A stretch of DNA of 64,000 bases from Diphasiastrum complanatum (GCA_029204225.1 CM055096.1:44871967-44935966), one strand, 5' to 3'. Shown: positions 46,259 through 57,245, numbered from the stretch's first letter. Notes: generated from the sequence alone by a model not told the origin. Numbers and translations are program-made.

Positions 46259-47078
46259 TGTGAGAAATTGGCAAAAATCTAGCTTGGTATTTTTTATGAT
46301 AGAAGTTTGTAAGTGAATCTCACATGTGTAGAGGATGTTCCCACGTGTGGAGAATTGTAAAGTAAATCAAAATGTTTGATATAGGGGTCTCATAGAATTT
46401 CATAGTCAAGCATTTAGGTGTAGGATGTTGATAGGGTCAAATTTGGCATAGATGGCAAATTATCCATTTCCACTTGTAATGCCAATATTGAGCCAAAATA
46501 GAGCCAAACTTGTGCCAATTAGAGTGTAGACAAGTGTCATGTTTTTGTTTGATGAAGCTTAAGAGGTCCAATAGGATTTAGAAGTGGAACCTTGTGAGGT
46601 CCAATAGAAAATTGAGGTGTGCTTGAATATAGTCCAATAGAATTTAGAGGTGCATGGATCAATGGTCCAATAGGATTAAGAGGTGGCAAAGTGTGATCCA
46701 ATCATAGTTAAGCATAGTGGTAGCTCATGAATCTATTAGTATCATTGTACTCCTCCTTTTGGATCTAATTGATTTTGAGATTGAGTGGATTTTGAGTGTC
46801 ATTGAATTTCTAGCTTTCTCTCTCTACCCGAGAGCTCATGATGGTTTTTCTCTCTCTACCCGAGGAGAGCAGCTTGTTTTTACTTAGAATACTTTTGGAA
46901 CACTTTCCACACGTGTGAGTGAGAGTTGGAAGTGATTGAATGCATGTAGTAGTGTGTTTTTGCCATAGAATCAAAGATAGATCTTGAATCTCAATCTAGT
47001 CTTGATCTTGGTGCATCTACACACCTTAGGAGATCACAAGTACATGTAGTGGACAATCCACACGTGTGAAATTCAACA
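46259..47078 (+). repeat. Element B 5' LTR (820 bp)
   Basis: TGTGAGAAATTGG...GAAATTCAACA. Contains CCACGTGTGG (46341-46350) and CACACGTGTG at 46908-46917 and 47059-47068, plus CT-rich blocks 46812-46866. Confidence 0.95.
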
Positions 47079-47091
47079 TGGTATCAGAGCC
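47079..47091 (+). other. Element B primer-binding site
   Basis: TGGTATCAGAGCC, complementary to initiator tRNA-Met. The leader 47092-47835 follows; it is close to the E leader. Confidence 0.94.
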
Positions 47092-47835
47092 TACCTAAGG
47101 TTACCATGCATTTTGATCCATTTGAGTGAAAACTATTCATCAATCTTGAGCTAGAAATTGTCAAGGCCCATTTTCCTAGCTATCTTGTTCAATTTTGGAT
47201 CAAAAGAGATCAAACGGACATTGATTGGGTCTGACCTGGTACTGTACGGAATCAGGTGCTCAGACACGTGTGAGGAACATCCAATTTCAGTTTGGGAGTT
47301 CTCTTTCATGTTTGATCCAAAAATCTTGCTAGATAGCTTGTTTTGAAGCTATTTTTGTCTAATTTCTGATGCAATCAGTTTCATTCCATTTGGTTGAGCC
47401 AATCAAAAGTTATAAGCTTTTGAAGAGGGTTAGGTAGGGCACCTAGATCTGGGTGGACACATTTGGTTTGGTCAAAAGATTGCTTGTTTGATCCAAAATC
47501 ACAGTTGAATGCTTACCAATCTCATCTATATGTGATCTAGGCACTGTTTTGAGATCTTAGCCATTTTGTTTCATGCAATATCATTGTATTTGAGTCAAAT
47601 TTGGTTTCTTAGTGTATTTCACACGTGCTAAGAGTGTTTGATCCTAACTTTGCCCATACTCCATCATTTGATGTGAAGTAGATCTAGTTTTGGAGAGATT
47701 GAGATAGCTACTGAGAATCATCTCACAGTTTGTTGCAAGATCTTGCATAGGAGATGGTAGCACACCATTATTGGATCCTATAGTGAGAGAGAAGCAACAT
47801 TTTTTGTTCATCACTTTTATTTATCTCCACTTTAC

Positions 47836-50409
47836 ATGACTTCAATGAGTTCATACTTGTTGCAACCAAGTGAGAGATTGTCTACTTCCAATTATTCAAT
47901 ATGGAAGTTGAGGATGGAGTCCATCTTGATACTCCAAGGTGTGATGGACATTGTACTTGGGATTGAGGAGGAGCCTCAAGTCCTTCAAGAAGTACAAAAA
48001 TACAAGAAGAGAGCTAGGATGGCTCTCCACTACATTAAGATGAATGTCTCTAATGAGATATTGAGGGAGATTGGTGATTGTTCTAAATCCAAGGAAGCTT
48101 GGGATTGTCTCAAGTCCATCTATGAGGCTAAGAACACCTCTAGGCTCCTCACTCTTAGAAATCAAATATTCCAAAGTAGTCAAAAGAGTGATGAGAGTGC
48201 ATCTAATTATGTTTTGAGAGTCAAGGATATTCATAGGGAGCTTGCATGTATTGGTGACTCAATCAATCAAAGTGAGCTAGTCCAAGTCATTCTCAATGGC
48301 TTGAGAGATGAATATGACAACCTTGTCCAATCCTATGCTATTAAGGAGGAGCTACCAAGTTTGGAGGCCCTTCAAAGTGTGCTTATTTCTGAAGATTCAA
48401 GACAAGAGTACAAACTCTTGAGGATGGACAAGCTATCACTCAATCATGATGATGGCAAAGTTCTATTTGCCAAGCACAAAGAGAGGAGTAAGAAGCAACA
48501 TCATCACTTATCTAATGACAAAGCTAAAGACCAAGATGGAGAGGAGGAGAATACCTCTCATGCTTCTAATTCAAATCTCAAGAAGAAGATGATCAAGTGC
48601 TTTTATTGTGGGAAGAAAGACCATTATGCCACCAATTGCTTCAAGAAGAAGAATCAACTCAATCAAGCCAACATCACCAATGAGAAAGAAGACTATATTG
48701 CAAGTGATGGAGAAGGCTCTCTTATGGCATCAAGCTTCTCCTCTTCCACCTTCAACAAAGATGACTCATGGTATATTGATAGTGGAGCATCTTCACATAT
48801 GTGTGGCTCCAAGCACTTTTTTTCATCTATTATGTCTTATGATGGAGTTAAGAAGACCATATACTTTGCAAGTAAGCATGAGTGCAATATTGAAGGAGTA
48901 TGGATTATTCCCTTGAAGCTTGCATCTTCTAAAGATCTCTTTCTCAACAATGTTCTTTTTGTCCCAAAGCTTACAAAGAACATCTTAAGTGCTGGCCAAC
49001 TTCTTGATAGTGGCTTTGATGTCAATTTCAATATTGACAATTGTGTAATTAAGAAGGATGGTGAGATCCTTGCATATGGATCAAGATTTGAAGGCATCTA
49101 CAAATTGGATCCAAGTGAGAGTGCAAACTCTCTTGATGTTTCTTATATTTCCAATATTTCAAAGGAGGAGGATTACACAAGATGCACATATCTTCTCTCT
49201 TCAAGTATTATGGTGTATGATTATTCCTTATTATTCAAAGCATATGTTGAGAAGAAATTCTCATTGAAGATCAAAGCTTTGAGGAGTATTGGAGCTCTTG
49301 AAGGAATAGCACCATATGAAGTTTTATTCAAGATGAAGCCTAAGGTTGATCACCTTAGTGAACTTGGTAGTGCTTGCTTTGCACATATTCCCTTGGAAAC
49401 AAGAAGGAAGGATGATCCAAACTCATGGATCATGATTGGATACTCATCCATCAAGGAGGCCTTTAGTGTCTTTACACTCTCTATTTCAAATGTGATCGTG
49501 AATAGAGATGTCATATTGCATGAAGATTCAATCTTGGAAGTGGCCGAGATCAAGGCTTCTCAAGAAGCATCACAAATTATCCTTTTTGAAGGTATTCAAG
49601 TTATGATGGGGCCAATGTGTGAGGAGGAGTTTCTTCTTCATATGATTTCAAGAAGATCTTCAAGATGCATGGCTGAGTCTTTATGGCTCACCTTACATGG
49701 CAAAGAGGGGCATCTTTCATGTTGTATCTACTACAACACATTCATATATGCTTCTCTTCCTTTGCTTGAAATGCTATCTTGCTTCATTGAATTTTTTGGA
49801 TCTCAAAGTTCAAGAAAAGCTATACTAGTTTTGTATGATGCTTATGATATGGACATGTTTCTTGTCATTATTGACTTAGATGTGTTTCCAATACTTTTTG
49901 AAAGCAAGATATTGTATTGTCAAAAGTATGCTCTTGGTTCTAGTAAGAACAAGATTGAGCTTGGTACTCACTTTTTTGAAAATCATGTTTTCACATGTTT
50001 TGAGGCAAATTGTAAACTCCTCTTGAGATTAAGTGAAGCATCCAAAGTGGACACTTACATCCTTGAGAGAGTAACTAGCCTAAAAAAGATCAAGATAGTC
50101 TTTGATATCAAGATTAGATCCATCATGGATATAGTTCATTGTATGTGGACTAGTCAAGCTAGAAAGCATAATCTTGATAATCATCATTGTTTCACATCTT
50201 ATGATCTTGATCTCCATAATCCTTATGAGGCTTGGAAGCCTCAGATTTCTCTATTTATGGTGCATCCATCATGCAAGTGGAACTTTCAAGGCAAATATCA
50301 TCATCAAGCATGGAGGAAGCCCATGATAATAGTGGCATATTGGTGGAGCACTCTTCAAAGGCATTGGCAAGAGATCTCTACCAAAGAGATCTTATCATGG
50401 ATATGGTGA
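47836..50409 (+). CDS. Element B 857-codon polyprotein: gag-protease with catalytically dead pol remainder
   Basis: In frame without a stop: capsid (RLSTSNYSIWKLRMESIL, ALHYIKMNVSNEIL, TSRLLTLRNQIF, LVQVILNGL), zinc knuckle CFYCGKKDHYATNC, protease WYIDSGASSHMCGS and its second half (LFVPKLTKNILSAGQLL). Right after the protease the frame jumps to integrase pieces (DYTRCTYLL, FKAYVEKKFSLKIKALRS, then YEVLFKMKPKVDHL and CFAHIPLETRRKDDP). The segments with the three catalytic acids are gone, through deletions that keep the frame. The last 270 codons replace RT/RNase H with a region that matches J (KLLLRLSEAS, IRSIMDIVHCMWTSQAR, ISTKEILSWIW) and has LVLYDAYDMDMF where YVDD would be expected. Gag and protease may still work; integration and reverse transcription must come from elsewhere. 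Confidence 0.85.
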   Translation: MTSMSSYLLQPSERLSTSNYSIWKLRMESILILQGVMDIVLGIEEEPQVLQEVQKYKKRARMALHYIKMNVSNEILREIGDCSKSKEAWDCLKSIYEAKNTSRLLTLRNQIFQSSQKSDESASNYVLRVKDIHRELACIGDSINQSELVQVILNGLRDEYDNLVQSYAIKEELPSLEALQSVLISEDSRQEYKLLRMDKLSLNHDDGKVLFAKHKERSKKQHHHLSNDKAKDQDGEEENTSHASNSNLKKKMIKCFYCGKKDHYATNCFKKKNQLNQANITNEKEDYIASDGEGSLMASSFSSSTFNKDDSWYIDSGASSHMCGSKHFFSSIMSYDGVKKTIYFASKHECNIEGVWIIPLKLASSKDLFLNNVLFVPKLTKNILSAGQLLDSGFDVNFNIDNCVIKKDGEILAYGSRFEGIYKLDPSESANSLDVSYISNISKEEDYTRCTYLLSSSIMVYDYSLLFKAYVEKKFSLKIKALRSIGALEGIAPYEVLFKMKPKVDHLSELGSACFAHIPLETRRKDDPNSWIMIGYSSIKEAFSVFTLSISNVIVNRDVILHEDSILEVAEIKASQEASQIILFEGIQVMMGPMCEEEFLLHMISRRSSRCMAESLWLTLHGKEGHLSCCIYYNTFIYASLPLLEMLSCFIEFFGSQSSRKAILVLYDAYDMDMFLVIIDLDVFPILFESKILYCQKYALGSSKNKIELGTHFFENHVFTCFEANCKLLLRLSEASKVDTYILERVTSLKKIKIVFDIKIRSIMDIVHCMWTSQARKHNLDNHHCFTSYDLDLHNPYEAWKPQISLFMVHPSCKWNFQGKYHHQAWRKPMIIVAYWWSTLQRHWQEISTKEILSWIW

Positions 50410-50535
50410 GGGTGCTGCTATGATGGATCCCTTGGCTGATCTTCACTTCTTATGCATACCAAAGGATCCACTCAAAAAGATTTACAAACTTCTCAAGTGA
50501 TCTAGTATCTTTCCAAGCTATTTTTTGAGGAGGAG

Positions 50536-50704
50536 TGTGAGAAATTGGCAAAAATCTAGCTTGGTATTTTTTATAATAGAAGTTTGTAAGTGAATCTCAC
50601 ATGTGTGGAGGATGTTCCCACGTGTGGAGAATTGTAAAGTAAATCAAAATGTTTGATATAGGGGTCTCATAGAATTTCATAGTCAAGCATTTAGGTGTAG
50701 GATG
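50536..50704 (+). repeat. Element B 3' LTR, first part
   Basis: Begins TGTGAGAAATTGG after the purine run GAGGAGGAG and runs to the C insertion. Its last five bases, GGATG (50700-50704), are the C target duplication. Confidence 0.95.
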
Positions 50705-51379
50705 TGTTGAAAATTGTCACTTCTCACTTGACATTGGTTCATGTAAATATTGATCAAACATTAGAATATGTTGATGATATGATTTCACACGTGTGGAGCA
50801 TGTTCCCATGTGTGAAAGGATGTACTTTTCATGTTTGTATATATCCAAATTGATTTTGTATCATTCTAGTTAGTGTGAACATGAAATGACTAGTTTTTAG
50901 TCAAGTTGACTAGTCACCTACAAATTAGCTTTTCCTTGCATGTGCATGAGTAAATGCTCCCACATGGCAAGTGGATGTTCACATGTGTGTATAGAGTACT
51001 AGAAGATAAGAGTTGACCATTTTCCTTAGATCCTATTTTGTAGGGAATATTCCTATATTCTAGGAGACTAGCTTTTTGGATTTTAGTCATATTCTAGAAG
51101 GTCAACTATTGGATAAGGATCAAGGATGGATCAAATGGATAGATATGAGTGATGTGGCACTCTTCACACGTGTGAAGGCCTGCTGGACTGTACCAGACTC
51201 ATGGATGTACTTGATCCATAAAAGGATCATCATTTTGCTAAGAAAATTGATGAGACTTTTGCACTCTACACTTTTGTGAGATTTCTAGTCATTTGTCTTG
51301 TGATTTTTATGCATGATTGCTATCTAGTATCATTGTACTTGTTGTTTCAGGTGCAGGCCGTACAGTGGACAGTACTCCA
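50705..51379 (+). repeat. Element C 5' LTR, first part
   Basis: Starts TGTTGAAAATTGTCACTTC. Holds CACACGTGTG at 50786-50795 and 51165-51174 and CCGTAC at 51358-51363. Ends with CTCCA (51375-51379), the D target. Confidence 0.95.
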
Positions 51380-52032
51380 TGTGAAAAATTGTCAACTAGT
51401 AGTATTTTCCTAACTTGAGATTTTGTAGGCCTATGGCCAAATAAAAGTTAGAGATAGGTTCATACATGTATGTAGAGGCCCAAAGTATGTGTACACTACT
51501 TTTGAGGTCACATTAATTAGAGGAGGTCGAGTGTGGAGCTCTTCTATTGGCTCATAATTTGGTGCATTCCTATTTGACCAAATTTCTAGGTATATGGGTG
51601 AATCCTATTGGACCCCAATTTTAGCCTATCATAAGACAAGTGGCCAAGAGGCACTATGGCTGCTATAAATAGCCATCTCCACGAGTATGTACATATCTCA
51701 TTTTCATTCTATTGAATGAATGTTATGCTCTTTGAAGGTCCATCTTCTTCTCTCTCACTTTTTTGTTCATATCTTGCATTCTAGCCACTAGAATTGTGAT
51801 TTCTTTGTTGCTATGGCTTCACACGTGTGAAATGCAGGTTGTAGGCTCTGAAGTACGGACAGGGACAGCAAGTTTCTGTTTGTGGAAGCTTATGATCAGA
51901 TTTTGATGTTTAGTTGATGTTTAGTATGCTTAACATCACAATTTCTATCATTTTTTCAATCTAGATGTGCATAACTTCCATGGCCAAGATCTTTATGAAA
52001 CTTTAGCATCTTTTGGATCTGAGTTTTTCACA
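51380..52032 (+). repeat. Element D 5' LTR (653 bp)
   Basis: TGTGAAAAATTGTC...GAGTTTTTCACA. Contains a TATA box (51664-51672), CACACGTGTG (51820-51829) and GTACGG (51853-51858). Confidence 0.96.
51664..51672 (+). promoter_or_regulatory. Element D LTR TATA box
   Basis: TATAAATAG within 'gctgctataaatagccatc'; an RNA start about 30 bp downstream would put the U3/R boundary near 51700. The same motif is in the 3' LTR at 56872-56880, from where it could read out into neighbouring sequence. Confidence 0.7.
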
Positions 52033-52044
52033 TGGTATCAGAGC
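52033..52044 (+). other. Element D primer-binding site
   Basis: TGGTATCAGAGC, initiator tRNA-Met complement, directly after the LTR. Confidence 0.94.
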
Positions 52045-52641
52045 ATTAGGCGGCCAAATGTGCAGGTTTTGCCAGATTTAGAAGAGATTTGTGGGCGAGT
52101 TTGCTTTTGTAGCATTCCAATCAAGTTTCTAGCTAAAAATCTTGTTGATTTATGTGTAGAAATTGGATCTTTGTGATCAAAACATCATTTGTATGCATTT
52201 CAATTGAAGTAGGGCGAATTCCCTCTGTACTTATCAGAATAAGGAGACAAAAATTGTTTTGGAAAGAGGGAGATGCAAGATCCAACAAGATCCTATTAGT
52301 TTTCCATTCTAGCATATAGTTTTTTGATTCAATTTCTTGCTTCTTCATGTCAAAAACTTCAAAATTGATGTAACCCTCTGATTTTCAGTTTTCTGAATGA
52401 TTCAAGAGTGTATTTCAATCTTAGGAGTGAGGGAAAAGCAAGTATATTGAGGTTTGGTCTTGGTTTGATCAAGAAATCATAAAACTAGTGGCTAAAATTA
52501 AGGAAAAAGTGAGGAAAAGAGAGAAAAAGTAAGGTTTTAGGTTCCAAATCTTTGTGATTTCTTCTTGTGTTTCATTTGTTGATTCAAGAGAGTGCTTAGT
52601 GCATTGGAACAGGTCAAAGATCAGAGATCAATCATTGCAAC

Positions 52642-55600
52642 ATGGCTACAAATGGAGGCTACATGTTGGAAAGCAATGATAGGCTTACCTCCCTCAACTA
52701 TTCTACTTGGAAAGTAAGGATGGAGTCTTTGCTTGAGATGAATGAGTTGATGGATATTGTTGTAGGTGTGGAGGAGAGACCTTTGGCACCTCAAGAACAA
52801 TTGAGGTATGACAAGAGGGCAAAGAAAGCCCTTCACATGATCAAGATGAATGTGACAAATGAGCTTATCAAAGAGGTTGGTAAGTGCACATCATCTAGTG
52901 AAGCTTGGGAAGCCTTGAAGAAGGTTTATGAATCCAAGTCTACTTCTAGAGTGTTGACTTTAAGAAGGCAAATCTTTTCTTGTATGCAAAAGAAGAGTGA
53001 GAATGGACATGCTTTTGTTTTGAGAGTTAAAGCATTGAATGATGAGTTAGCATGCATTAATGATGGCATAAATAATGAGGAGCTTGTTCAAGTGATTCTC
53101 AATGGCTTGTTGGATGATCATGCTAATCTTGTTCAAAGTTATGCTATCCAAAAATGTTTACCAAGTGTTGGAGACTTGCAAGAGGTCTTGTTGGCTGAAG
53201 AATTCAGGTTGCAAGCAAGAGTGGGAGCATCTTCTACATCTCAAGGAGGAGAAGAGGAGGCAATGTTCTCTAAAGGCAAGTTCAAGGGCAAAGGTAAAAG
53301 CAATTGGTCTAAAGGGCAAGACCAAGGTGAGCACTCTACTTTTGGCAAAAAGAAGGATAGATCTAAGCTAAAATGTTTCTATTGTGGAGTCAAAGGGCAT
53401 TTTGCTAGTGATTGTTTTAAGAAAAAGAGGGATCAAGGGGAAAAGCAAACCAATCTAACTATTGATGAGGGTGGGGATGAGCTTCTTTCAAATGATGCTT
53501 TTGTTATGTCATCTTGCTTGTTGGCTAATCATGGAGACATTGATCCTTGGTGGATTGATAGTGGAGCCACTTCTCATATGACATATCATAAAGAGTATTT
53601 TTCATCTTTAATGGCATTTGATGGTGATAGGAAGGTAATCTATACCGCAAATGATGGTGAGTGTGCAATCAAGGGGATTGGCACAATTCCTATTTCACTT
53701 TCTACAAATAGGAATATAGAATTGAAAGATGTTTTGCTCATTCCATCCATTACCAAGAACTTACTTAGTGTAAGCCAAATGCTTGACAAAGGATTCAAAG
53801 TTGAGTTTGATGGTGATGCTTGCTTGATCAAAAAGGGGTGTAGTATCATTGCAAAAGGGAAAAGGCAAGGGAAATTGTTCAAGCTTGATGCATGTGTTGT
53901 TGCTAACCAAGTTGGATGCATGGCAAATGAACAAATGTCAATTCAAGAGGTATGGCATAAAAGGATGGGACATCTCAACTACAAGGCCTTGGAGGAAATA
54001 GCCAAAAAGGAGGTAGTAAGGGGACTTCCCAAGTCTCTTACTTGCTTGAATCATGTTTGTGAAGAATGTGCTTTGTCTAAATCACATAGATTGCCATATA
54101 CTAGATCTATATCTAGATCTAAGATGCCTTTTTCTCTCTTGCATTCGGATATTCATGGTGTTACTACAATTAGCAATGGAGGTGCTAAGATGTATGTAAC
54201 TTTCATTGATGATTTTAGTAGATTTTGTTGGGTTTATCTACTAAAGAGCAAGGATGAGGTGTTTGATGTGTTTGTCAAGTTCAAAGTTGCTATTGAGACT
54301 CAATTTACAACCAAAATCAAATGCTTGAGGAGCGACAATGGTGGTGAATACATTTCTAACAAATTCAAAGCCTTTTGCGATGAGCATGGGATCAAGAGGG
54401 AGTACACATGTCCAAGAACACCACAACAAAATGGAGTGGCCGAGAGGAAGAATAGAACCTTGTGTGAGAGTGCAAAGGCAATGAGATTGAATGCTAATCT
54501 TCCTAAACCTTTTTGGAGTGATGCTTTGTTGTGTGCAAATTTCCTATGCAATAGATGGCCAAGTGTTGTATTGGAAGGAAAAACCCCTTTTGAAGCTTTG
54601 TTTGGTACGAAGCCTAATGTCAAGTTTCTAAGAACTTTTGGATGCATTTGCTACTTCAACATTACTCTTGATGATAGAACTAAGGAGGATCCATCTTCAA
54701 GAAAGGGCATTTTTGTTGGTTATAGTGAAGTAAGCAAAGCATATAGGATTTATGTTCCTTCAATCAAGAAAGTGTTCACAAGTAGGGATGTCATTTTTGA
54801 TGAAGGTAACATTCCAAAAGTTGTTTCAAGTGATGATGGTGTTGTTGCAACTAATGTGCTTGATGACAATGGAGTTGATGACACATTGGATGTGGATGTT
54901 GAAGAAGCCTCTTCAAGTCAAATTCCAAGGAGAACTCCAAGGCATAAAGTGAAACCCTCAAGGCTCACTTATGATGGCAAAGGTAAGCAAGTGGTGGATG
55001 GATCCAACTATGCTTTCCTAACTTCTTTTGATGTACCTTCATGTGTAGATGAAGCAAGGCAAGAAGAGGAATGGATCCAAGCAATGGATCTTGAGTTTGA
55101 AGCACTTATGAAGAACAACACATGGAGATTGGTGGAGCTTCCAAAGGGCAAAAGTGCAATTGGATGCAAATGGATCTTCAAGGTAAAGACAAATCAAGAT
55201 GGATCTATCAACAAGTTGAAGGCAAGGTTGGTGGCTAAAGGTTATGCTCAAGAGCATGGCATTGACTATGAGGAAACCTTTGCACCCGTGGCAAAGATGG
55301 TGAGCATAAGAGTAATCATTTCCCTTGCAACTCTTTATGGATGGGATCTTTGGCAATTAGACATTTCTAATGCTTTCTTGAATGGTGATCTTGAAGAGGA
55401 AGTCTACATGGAGCAACCCGAGAGCTATGTTTCTCATAGCAAGCCTAATCATGTGTGTTTTCTACAAAAAAGTTTGTATGGTCTTAAGCAAGCACCAAGG
55501 AGTTGGTATGCTAGGCTTAACTCTTTTCTACTTTCTCAAAACTTCACTATGAGTGAGTATGATCATTCACTTTACTTTAGAATTAGTGCTAATGATGTTA

Positions 55601-56592
55601 CAATCCTTCTAATTTATGTGGATGACATTATTTTAAGTGGAGGGAACAAGGAAGATATAGAAGATATCAAGAAAGCACTAAAAAAGGAATTTGAAGTGCA
55701 TGATCTTGGTCTTTTGAGCTATATCTTAGGAATAGAAGTAATTAGAACTTCTCAAATCACTTTTATTTCACAAGAGAAGTATGCTATTTCTATTCTCAAT
55801 AGATTTCATATGGTAGATGCAAATCCTATTGATACACCTATGGAATCACATGTAAAGCTAACTATAAGAGGTAATGAAAGATCCTTCGAGGACATTACTC
55901 TCTATAGGAAGCTAATAGGTTCTCTTATATATCTAACCATCACAAGACCTGATTTATCTTATTGTGTTGGTAGATTAAGCCAATTCATGCAAGATCCTAG
56001 CATAGAACATTGGAAACTAGGAAAGAGGATCTTGAGATACATCTCGGGAACAAAAGATTTTGGCATTGTTTATAGAGGCTCATCACCTAACTTATTTGGT
56101 TTTTCAGATTCAGATTTTGCAGGAGACCTTATGGATAGAAAATCCATAAATGCACATGCTATTTTCATAGGTGATGGAGCTATCTCATGGATGTCGAAGA
56201 AACAAGCAACTATATCACTTTCTTCTAGTGAGGCCGAGTACAAAGCTTTGACATCATGCACAAAGGAGATGGTGTGGATCAAGAGGATGATTATGGAGCT
56301 TCATTTGCTGGATTTTTCAGAGAGTCCAATCATCTTTTGTGACAACCTTTCAGCCCAAAGTCTAGCAAGCAATCCGGTTTTCCATGCAAGGAGCAAACAT
56401 ATCGAGGTGGCTTACCATTTTGTGAGAGAACAAGTGTTGGCAAAAGAGATCAAGCTTGAACATGTCCCATCAAAGGAATGTGTGGCTGATATCTTTACCA
56501 AAGCATTGGGAAAGGACTTATTTTTCAAGCATAGAACAAGTCTTGGTGTACTTTCTAAATCTATGCTAAAACTAGTTGAAGAGGGAGTGTGA
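52642..56592 (+). CDS. Element D gag-pol polyprotein, 1316 aa, intact
   Basis: Single frame from ATG 52642. Domains by residue: capsid 1-200 (LNYSTWKVRMESLL, LVQVILNGLLDDH); zinc knuckle CFYCGVKGHFASDC from 245; protease with DSGATSHM, catalytic Asp 306; pre-integrase zinc region from about 437 (WHKRMGHLNYKA, CEECALSKSH); integrase core with Asp 503, Asp 565 and Glu 601, the D,D-35-E spacing; RT with GCKWIFKVKTNQDGSINK, LDISNAFLNGDLEEE and YVDD at 992-995; RNase H from about 1157 (FSDSDFAGD, SSSEAEYKALTS, HARSKHIEVAYHFVRE) and the ADIFTKAL end. The protein would be cut by its own protease into capsid and enzymes of a cytoplasmic particle. The TGA stop lies two bases inside the 3' LTR. No missing key residue was seen. 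Confidence 0.96.
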   Translation: MATNGGYMLESNDRLTSLNYSTWKVRMESLLEMNELMDIVVGVEERPLAPQEQLRYDKRAKKALHMIKMNVTNELIKEVGKCTSSSEAWEALKKVYESKSTSRVLTLRRQIFSCMQKKSENGHAFVLRVKALNDELACINDGINNEELVQVILNGLLDDHANLVQSYAIQKCLPSVGDLQEVLLAEEFRLQARVGASSTSQGGEEEAMFSKGKFKGKGKSNWSKGQDQGEHSTFGKKKDRSKLKCFYCGVKGHFASDCFKKKRDQGEKQTNLTIDEGGDELLSNDAFVMSSCLLANHGDIDPWWIDSGATSHMTYHKEYFSSLMAFDGDRKVIYTANDGECAIKGIGTIPISLSTNRNIELKDVLLIPSITKNLLSVSQMLDKGFKVEFDGDACLIKKGCSIIAKGKRQGKLFKLDACVVANQVGCMANEQMSIQEVWHKRMGHLNYKALEEIAKKEVVRGLPKSLTCLNHVCEECALSKSHRLPYTRSISRSKMPFSLLHSDIHGVTTISNGGAKMYVTFIDDFSRFCWVYLLKSKDEVFDVFVKFKVAIETQFTTKIKCLRSDNGGEYISNKFKAFCDEHGIKREYTCPRTPQQNGVAERKNRTLCESAKAMRLNANLPKPFWSDALLCANFLCNRWPSVVLEGKTPFEALFGTKPNVKFLRTFGCICYFNITLDDRTKEDPSSRKGIFVGYSEVSKAYRIYVPSIKKVFTSRDVIFDEGNIPKVVSSDDGVVATNVLDDNGVDDTLDVDVEEASSSQIPRRTPRHKVKPSRLTYDGKGKQVVDGSNYAFLTSFDVPSCVDEARQEEEWIQAMDLEFEALMKNNTWRLVELPKGKSAIGCKWIFKVKTNQDGSINKLKARLVAKGYAQEHGIDYEETFAPVAKMVSIRVIISLATLYGWDLWQLDISNAFLNGDLEEEVYMEQPESYVSHSKPNHVCFLQKSLYGLKQAPRSWYARLNSFLLSQNFTMSEYDHSLYFRISANDVTILLIYVDDIILSGGNKEDIEDIKKALKKEFEVHDLGLLSYILGIEVIRTSQITFISQEKYAISILNRFHMVDANPIDTPMESHVKLTIRGNERSFEDITLYRKLIGSLIYLTITRPDLSYCVGRLSQFMQDPSIEHWKLGKRILRYISGTKDFGIVYRGSSPNLFGFSDSDFAGDLMDRKSINAHAIFIGDGAISWMSKKQATISLSSSEAEYKALTSCTKEMVWIKRMIMELHLLDFSESPIIFCDNLSAQSLASNPVFHARSKHIEVAYHFVREQVLAKEIKLEHVPSKECVADIFTKALGKDLFFKHRTSLGVLSKSMLKLVEEGV

Positions 56593-57240
56593 AAAATTGT
56601 CAACTAGTAGTATTTTCCTAACTTGAGATTTTGTAGGCCTATGGCCAAATAAAAGTTAGAGATAGGTTCATACATGTATGTAGAGGCCCAAAGTATGTGT
56701 ACACTACTTTTGAGGTCACATTAATTAGAGGAGGTCGAGTGTGGAGCTCTTCTATTGGCTCATAATTTGGTGCATTCCTATTTGACCAAATTTCTAGGTA
56801 TATGGGTGAATCCTATTGGACCCCAATTTTAGCCTATCATAAGACAAGTGGCCAAGAGGCACTATGGCTGCTATAAATAGCCATCTCCACGAGTATGTAC
56901 ATATCTCATTTTCATTCTATTGAATGAATGTTATGCTCTTTGAAGGTCCATCTTCTTCTCTCTCACTTTTTTGTTCATATCTTGCATTCTAGCCACTAGA
57001 ATTGTGATTTCTTTGTTGCTATGGCTTCACACGTGTGAAATGCAGGTTATAGGCTCTGAAGTACGGACAGGGACAGCAAGTTTCTGTTTGTGGAAGCTTA
57101 TGATCAGATTTTGATGTTTAGTTGATGTTTAGTATGCTTAACATCACAATTTCTATCATTTTTTCAATCTAGATGTGCATAACTTCCATGGCCAAGATCT
57201 TTATGAAACTTTAGCATCTTTTGGATCTGAGTTTTTCACA
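56588..57240 (+). repeat. Element D 3' LTR (653 bp)
   Basis: Preceded by the purine tract GAAGAGGGAG, which also codes for the last residues of pol. One difference from the 5' LTR. Confidence 0.96.
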
Positions 57241-57245
57241 CTCCA

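Larger units (their letters stand above)
51380..57240 (+). mobile_element. Element D: intact young copia element (5861 bp)
   Basis: LTRs 51380-52032 and 56588-57240 are both 653 bp and differ at one position (G at 51841, A at 57049). Primer site, leader (52045-52641), one uninterrupted gag-pol and a purine tract are all present. The target duplication CTCCA is perfect (51375-51379 and 57241-57245). The insertion lies in the C 5' LTR, next to and partly overlapping its CACACGTGTG palindrome. Everything required for autonomy is visible. Confidence 0.96.

Noticed and set aside
49600-50409. B C-terminal region as a captured host gene
   Set aside because: Less likely than a diverged RT relic: integrase-tail motifs run into it smoothly, J has the same layout, and weak RT echoes are at the right order. 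Not excluded, only not claimed.
51076-51279. 67-codon frame in the C LTR, repeated at the 3' LTR
   Set aside because: It recurs only because the LTR is duplicated; no family resemblance and no coding bias.
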